The notes under the pieces: generated by a model
Told to the model about the DNA's origin: nothing
The model's database searches: none
Seen by the model: only the letters and a program-made list of their open reading frames with translations
Assembly (NCBI GenBank): GCA_035352715.1
Contig: DAOPYE010000018.1
Location: 1-36,890 of the forward strand
Direction of reading: 5' to 3'
From: DAOPYE01 sp035352715
Lineage (GTDB): Bacteria > Acidobacteriota > Holophagae > Holophagales > Holophagaceae
Length of the DNA: 36,890 nt
In this document: piece by piece, positions 31,858-36,890 of the stretch
Position numbering within the stretch: the first letter of the stretch is position 1
Layout: the number at the start of each line of letters is the position of its first letter
Program-made: the position numbers and the translations under genes

Positions 31858-33453
31858 TTACTTCAACTTGCGAGACCGGGCGGCGGGTTTCCGGCGCGGC
31901 TTCCCGCCGGACTTGGGCTTTCCGCTGCTGATCGGCTTGCGGTGCGCGGGGGCGGCGCGCTTGGCGGCGCGTTTGCGCGCGATCTCCGCGCGATCCTGGT
32001 CCGTGAGAGGCTCTTCCGAGAGCTTCTTTCGGCCGGGTTTCAAGCCCTCGCCAGGATCGAGGATGCGCCGCACCTTGGCGGTCTCCTTGGTCGGACCATC
32101 CTCATCCTTGCCCTTCTTCTGGATGCTGAGCCGAATGGGAGTGCCCGTGAAGCCGAAGGTCTCGCGCAGGCGGTTCTCCAGGTAGCGCACATAGCTGAAG
32201 TGCAGGCCGCGATCCGTGTTCGTCTTGATGACGAAGCTGGGAGGCCGCACGCCCACCTGGGTCATGAAGTAGAGCTTGGGCAGCTTGCCGTCCACCGCGT
32301 GGGGCGACATGGCCGCCACCGCGTCGCGCATGAACTGGTTGAGCTTGCCCGTGGGGATGCGCCGGGCGTGGGCCGCGGCGACTTCATCCAGCATGGCGAA
32401 GATTTTGGACACTCGCTGTCCAGTGAGCGCCGAGATGAAGATCATGGGCGCGTGTTTGAGGAATCCCAGCTCGTGACGGATCTTCTCTTCGAAGGCCAGC
32501 GATGTGAACGTGTCCTTCTCTATCTTGTCCCACTTGTTGATCACGAGGATCACGGCGGCGCCAGCCTCCTGCGCGTAGCCCGCGATCACCGCGTCCTGGT
32601 GCGTGACGCCTTCCACTGCGTCGATGAGCAGCAGGCTCACGTCGGCGCGGGCCATGGCCTGCTTGGCCTTGAGGATCGACAAGATCTCCGCGCCCTCGGT
32701 CGTCTTGCCCTTGCGCCGGATGCCCGCCGTATCGATCAGGCGGTAGGGGCGATCATCCACGGTGAACACCGTATCCACGGTGTCGCGCGTTGTGCCCGCC
32801 ACGTCGCTCACCAGGCTGCGCTCGTAGCCCAGCAGCTTATTGGTCAGCGAGCTCTTGCCCACGTTGGGGCGACCGATGATCGCGAAGCGCAGCTCCTCGG
32901 AGAGATCGTGGATCTCCGCCTCTTCGGGGGTGCGATGGAAGGGCAACCGGGCACGGACCGCGTCGACCAGATCCGCCACGTTGCTGCCGTGGGCCGCACT
33001 GATGACCATGACCTCGTCAAAGCCCAGCTCGTAGAACGCACCATCCGGGCTGCCGCCCTTCACGCCGTCGATCTTGTTCACCACCAGGATCGAGGGCTTG
33101 CCACTCTGGCGAATGCGCGAGGCGATCTCCGCATCCACGGGATTCCAGCCGTCGTGGGCGTCCACCATGAGCACGAGCACGTGCGCTTCGCCCATGGCCG
33201 CCTGCGAAAGCCGCGTGATGCCCGCGGTGATGACATCATCGCCCTCGAAGTCCAGTCCGCCCGTATCCACCAGATCGAAGACTTCCTCGGGATCGCCATC
33301 CTCGCCCAGACAGGTGACGCGGCCATAGCTGCGATCCCGGGTCATGCCCGGCAGATCGTGGACCAGCGCCGCGCGGGTGCGCGTGAGGCGGTTGAAAAGC
33401 GTGGACTTGCCCACATTGGGGCGTCCGCAAATGGCAACGAGGGGAAGTTTCAT
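31858..33453 (-). CDS. der: GTPase Der (EngA), ribosome assembly factor
   Basis: Essential tandem GTPase for maturation of the 50S subunit. The first G domain has GRPNVGKS at 10-17, DTGG and NKID; the second P-loop GRPNVGKS is near residue 194, followed by DTAGIRRKGK and NKWD. A KH-like domain follows (about 375-460, LPKLYFMTQVGVRPPSFVI). At 531 residues it is longer than E. coli Der (490) because of a Lys/Arg/Ser/Pro-rich tail (KPISSGKPKSGGKPRRKP), probably RNA-binding and disordered. The ATG has AAGGTG six bases upstream. It lies 69 bases upstream of mglB on the same strand. Confidence 0.97.
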   Translation of the reverse strand: MKLPLVAICGRPNVGKSTLFNRLTRTRAALVHDLPGMTRDRSYGRVTCLGEDGDPEEVFDLVDTGGLDFEGDDVITAGITRLSQAAMGEAHVLVLMVDAHDGWNPVDAEIASRIRQSGKPSILVVNKIDGVKGGSPDGAFYELGFDEVMVISAAHGSNVADLVDAVRARLPFHRTPEEAEIHDLSEELRFAIIGRPNVGKSSLTNKLLGYERSLVSDVAGTTRDTVDTVFTVDDRPYRLIDTAGIRRKGKTTEGAEILSILKAKQAMARADVSLLLIDAVEGVTHQDAVIAGYAQEAGAAVILVINKWDKIEKDTFTSLAFEEKIRHELGFLKHAPMIFISALTGQRVSKIFAMLDEVAAAHARRIPTGKLNQFMRDAVAAMSPHAVDGKLPKLYFMTQVGVRPPSFVIKTNTDRGLHFSYVRYLENRLRETFGFTGTPIRLSIQKKGKDEDGPTKETAKVRRILDPGEGLKPGRKKLSEEPLTDQDRAEIARKRAAKRAAPAHRKPISSGKPKSGGKPRRKPAARSRKLK

Positions 33454-33567
33454 GGGCACCTTTTCGGCGAGGCCGGAGCCCCATTTTCGCAAAATTGCGC
33501 GCGACAAGCGAATCGGAGGCTTGTCTCTAGCCAAGCGCCTTCCCGCGAGAACGATTTCCGGCCGCCC

Positions 33568-34020
33568 TCAGGCGCCCAGATCCAGATCCGTGACCTGAAG
33601 CCCTTGATAGTAACGGCCTTTCAATGGCTGGAAGCGCAGCAGAGTGAAGTCGCCGCCCTCGCGTCCGCCGGGATAGTACATCTCCCAGGCGTCCGTCCAG
33701 ATCGCTTGCCGGATGGCGGGATCGCGGACGTCCTCCACCGTCCCCTGGAGACACAGCCCCTCGAAGGTGGCGGCATCCGAATAGTAGAGGCAGAGGCGCG
33801 GATCATGGTGCAACTGGGCCACCTTGCGACTGGAGGTGTTGGTGCCCAGCCAGTTCCCGAAGGGCGGCAGCTTGGCGGGACCGCTTTCCACGGCCGCCGC
33901 CCGCAGCTTGACGAGGTTGAACAGCATGCGCGCTTCGGGAAATCCGTCCGGATGGATCGTCGAAACGCAGACGAGATCGCTTCTTTGCATCAGGTTTCGG
34001 GCGGCGATGGACCGGTCCAT
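33568..34020 (-). CDS. Pyridoxamine 5'-phosphate oxidase-fold (flavin-binding split-barrel) protein
   Basis: The 150-residue protein has the split-barrel pattern: VCVSTIHPDGFPEARML (strands 1-2), NTSSRKVAQLHHDPRLCLYY (strand and helix), CLQGTVEDV and a C-terminal WEMYYPGG...FTLLRFQP region. General-stress proteins of this family bind FMN, F420 or haem and are often annotated as stress protein 26-like; the exact cofactor is not readable. The ATG has CAGGAG seven bases upstream. It is a single gene between glgP (92-base gap) and der (114-base gap). Nothing links it to vitamin B6 synthesis. Confidence 0.82.
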   Translation of the reverse strand: MDRSIAARNLMQRSDLVCVSTIHPDGFPEARMLFNLVKLRAAAVESGPAKLPPFGNWLGTNTSSRKVAQLHHDPRLCLYYSDAATFEGLCLQGTVEDVRDPAIRQAIWTDAWEMYYPGGREGGDFTLLRFQPLKGRYYQGLQVTDLDLGA

Positions 34021-34112
34021 GGAAACTCCTGGGATGGGCTAAAACCTCCCACCGGACGCGCCTGGGCCCCACCATCCCCAGACAGGATCCGGCAGGGCCC
34101 AAGCTCAGACAA

Positions 34113-36590
<2,478 letters not shown>

Positions 36591-36890
36591 ACGACAACTC
36601 CCTATAGATTCATTCCGACGAAAGCGATGGATGCAGCGATCCATCTGGATCGGCCATCAGAGCAGAATAGGTGAAATCCGGCAGAACCAGGCGCGAGAAG
36701 ACTCCTGATCGCAAGCCTTTTGAATCCCGAGCTCGGCTTGAGGGAGCCGAGGGCTCATCCGGACTCGGCCTTCGGTCTCGATCTCGACTTCGAGCCTTGC
36801 TCTGACGTGGCGTGCAAAAAAAAGGGAGCCGATTAGGCTCCCTTTTTCGTTTTGGCGGGGCTGACGGGGCTCACCCGGTCTCAGCCTTCG
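36591..36890. other. 300-base gene-free region upstream of glgP, rich in hairpins
   Basis: No convincing coding frame is seen. It contains the palindrome CCGAGCTCGG (36727-36736), a perfect 7-bp stem CTCGGCT/AGCCGAG with the loop TGAGGG (36732-36751), GA/CT-rich alternating sequence with short stems around CTCGACTTCGAG (36783-36794), and a terminator (separate entry). The glgP promoter should lie here; TATTCT on the minus strand about 75 bases before the start could be a -10, but no good -35 pairs with it. Confidence 0.6.
36819..36849. terminator. Bidirectional rho-independent terminator upstream of glgP
   Basis: AAAAAGGGAGCC and GGCTCCCTTTTT form a 12-bp stem with the loop GATTA; A-runs on one side and T-runs on the other allow termination on both strands. 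Since glgP starts about 230 bases away and reads off in the minus direction, it most likely terminates genes beyond the right edge of the window and insulates glgP. Confidence 0.9.

Noticed and set aside
34034..34106. TGGGCCC/GGGCCCA pairing downstream of glgP as a terminator
   Set aside because: The loop is long and no T-run follows in the glgP direction; too weak to call.

Overview
The window is a GC-rich (by eye, roughly 64 % GC), tightly packed chromosomal segment from a Gram-negative bacterium. An outer-membrane polysaccharide export protein, an ADP-heptose-type nucleotidyltransferase and a lipoprotein argue for an LPS-bearing envelope. The abundance of multi-PAS hybrid kinases, the MglA/MglB pair, the CxxCKKIR-type signalling tails and the hrcA-grpE-dnaK-dnaJ cluster fit Acidobacteriota (Holophagae such as Geothrix or Holophaga) best, with Myxococcota or Desulfobacterota-like lineages as alternatives. 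This assignment is inference from gene style, not a database result. I see no IS elements, phage genes, tRNA/rRNA genes or CRISPR arrays, so the segment looks like stable core plus lineage-specific signalling genes.

Layout. 1-1807: the str operon on the minus strand (rpsL, rpsG, start of fusA), with a recognisable sigma70-like promoter, GTG starts for rpsL and fusA, and a perfect hairpin between rpsG and fusA. 1828-7303: envelope genes: an FmdB-type zinc ribbon, an RfaE2/HldE-type nucleotidyltransferase, a 966-residue multi-SLBB export protein, and a divergent membrane-anchored TPR protein. 7300-9466: zwf-pgl, the first two steps of the oxidative pentose phosphate pathway, as an overlapping pair.

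9631-20775: a signalling island. A six-TM protein and a response regulator, transcribed towards each other, carry the same four-cysteine C-terminal module. Next come a 1636-residue hybrid kinase upstream of the regulator, a DegT-type sugar aminotransferase behind a soluble GAF histidine kinase, and a divergent membrane histidine kinase followed directly by an ECF sigma factor with neither a response regulator nor an anti-sigma factor.

20871-27700: a glycine-rich lipoprotein, then hrcA, grpE, dnaK, dnaJ and a secreted alpha/beta hydrolase, closed by a textbook rho-independent terminator. The DnaK is unusual (11 cysteines, no EEVD tail). 27777-34020: minus-strand genes: a Cys-rich PAS/ATPase/REC/GGDEF fusion, a nitroreductase, mglB-mglA, der and a flavin/PNPOx-fold protein. 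34113-36590: glycogen phosphorylase. The last 300 bases hold only hairpins and a bidirectional terminator.

Taken together the window couples translation and proteostasis housekeeping with carbon storage/NADPH metabolism, cell polarity (MglAB) and dense two-component/c-di-GMP signalling. The best candidates for something undescribed are the duplicated CxxCKKIR...HGxCPxC module on a receptor-like membrane protein and on its neighbouring response regulator, and the histidine kinase/ECF sigma pair.
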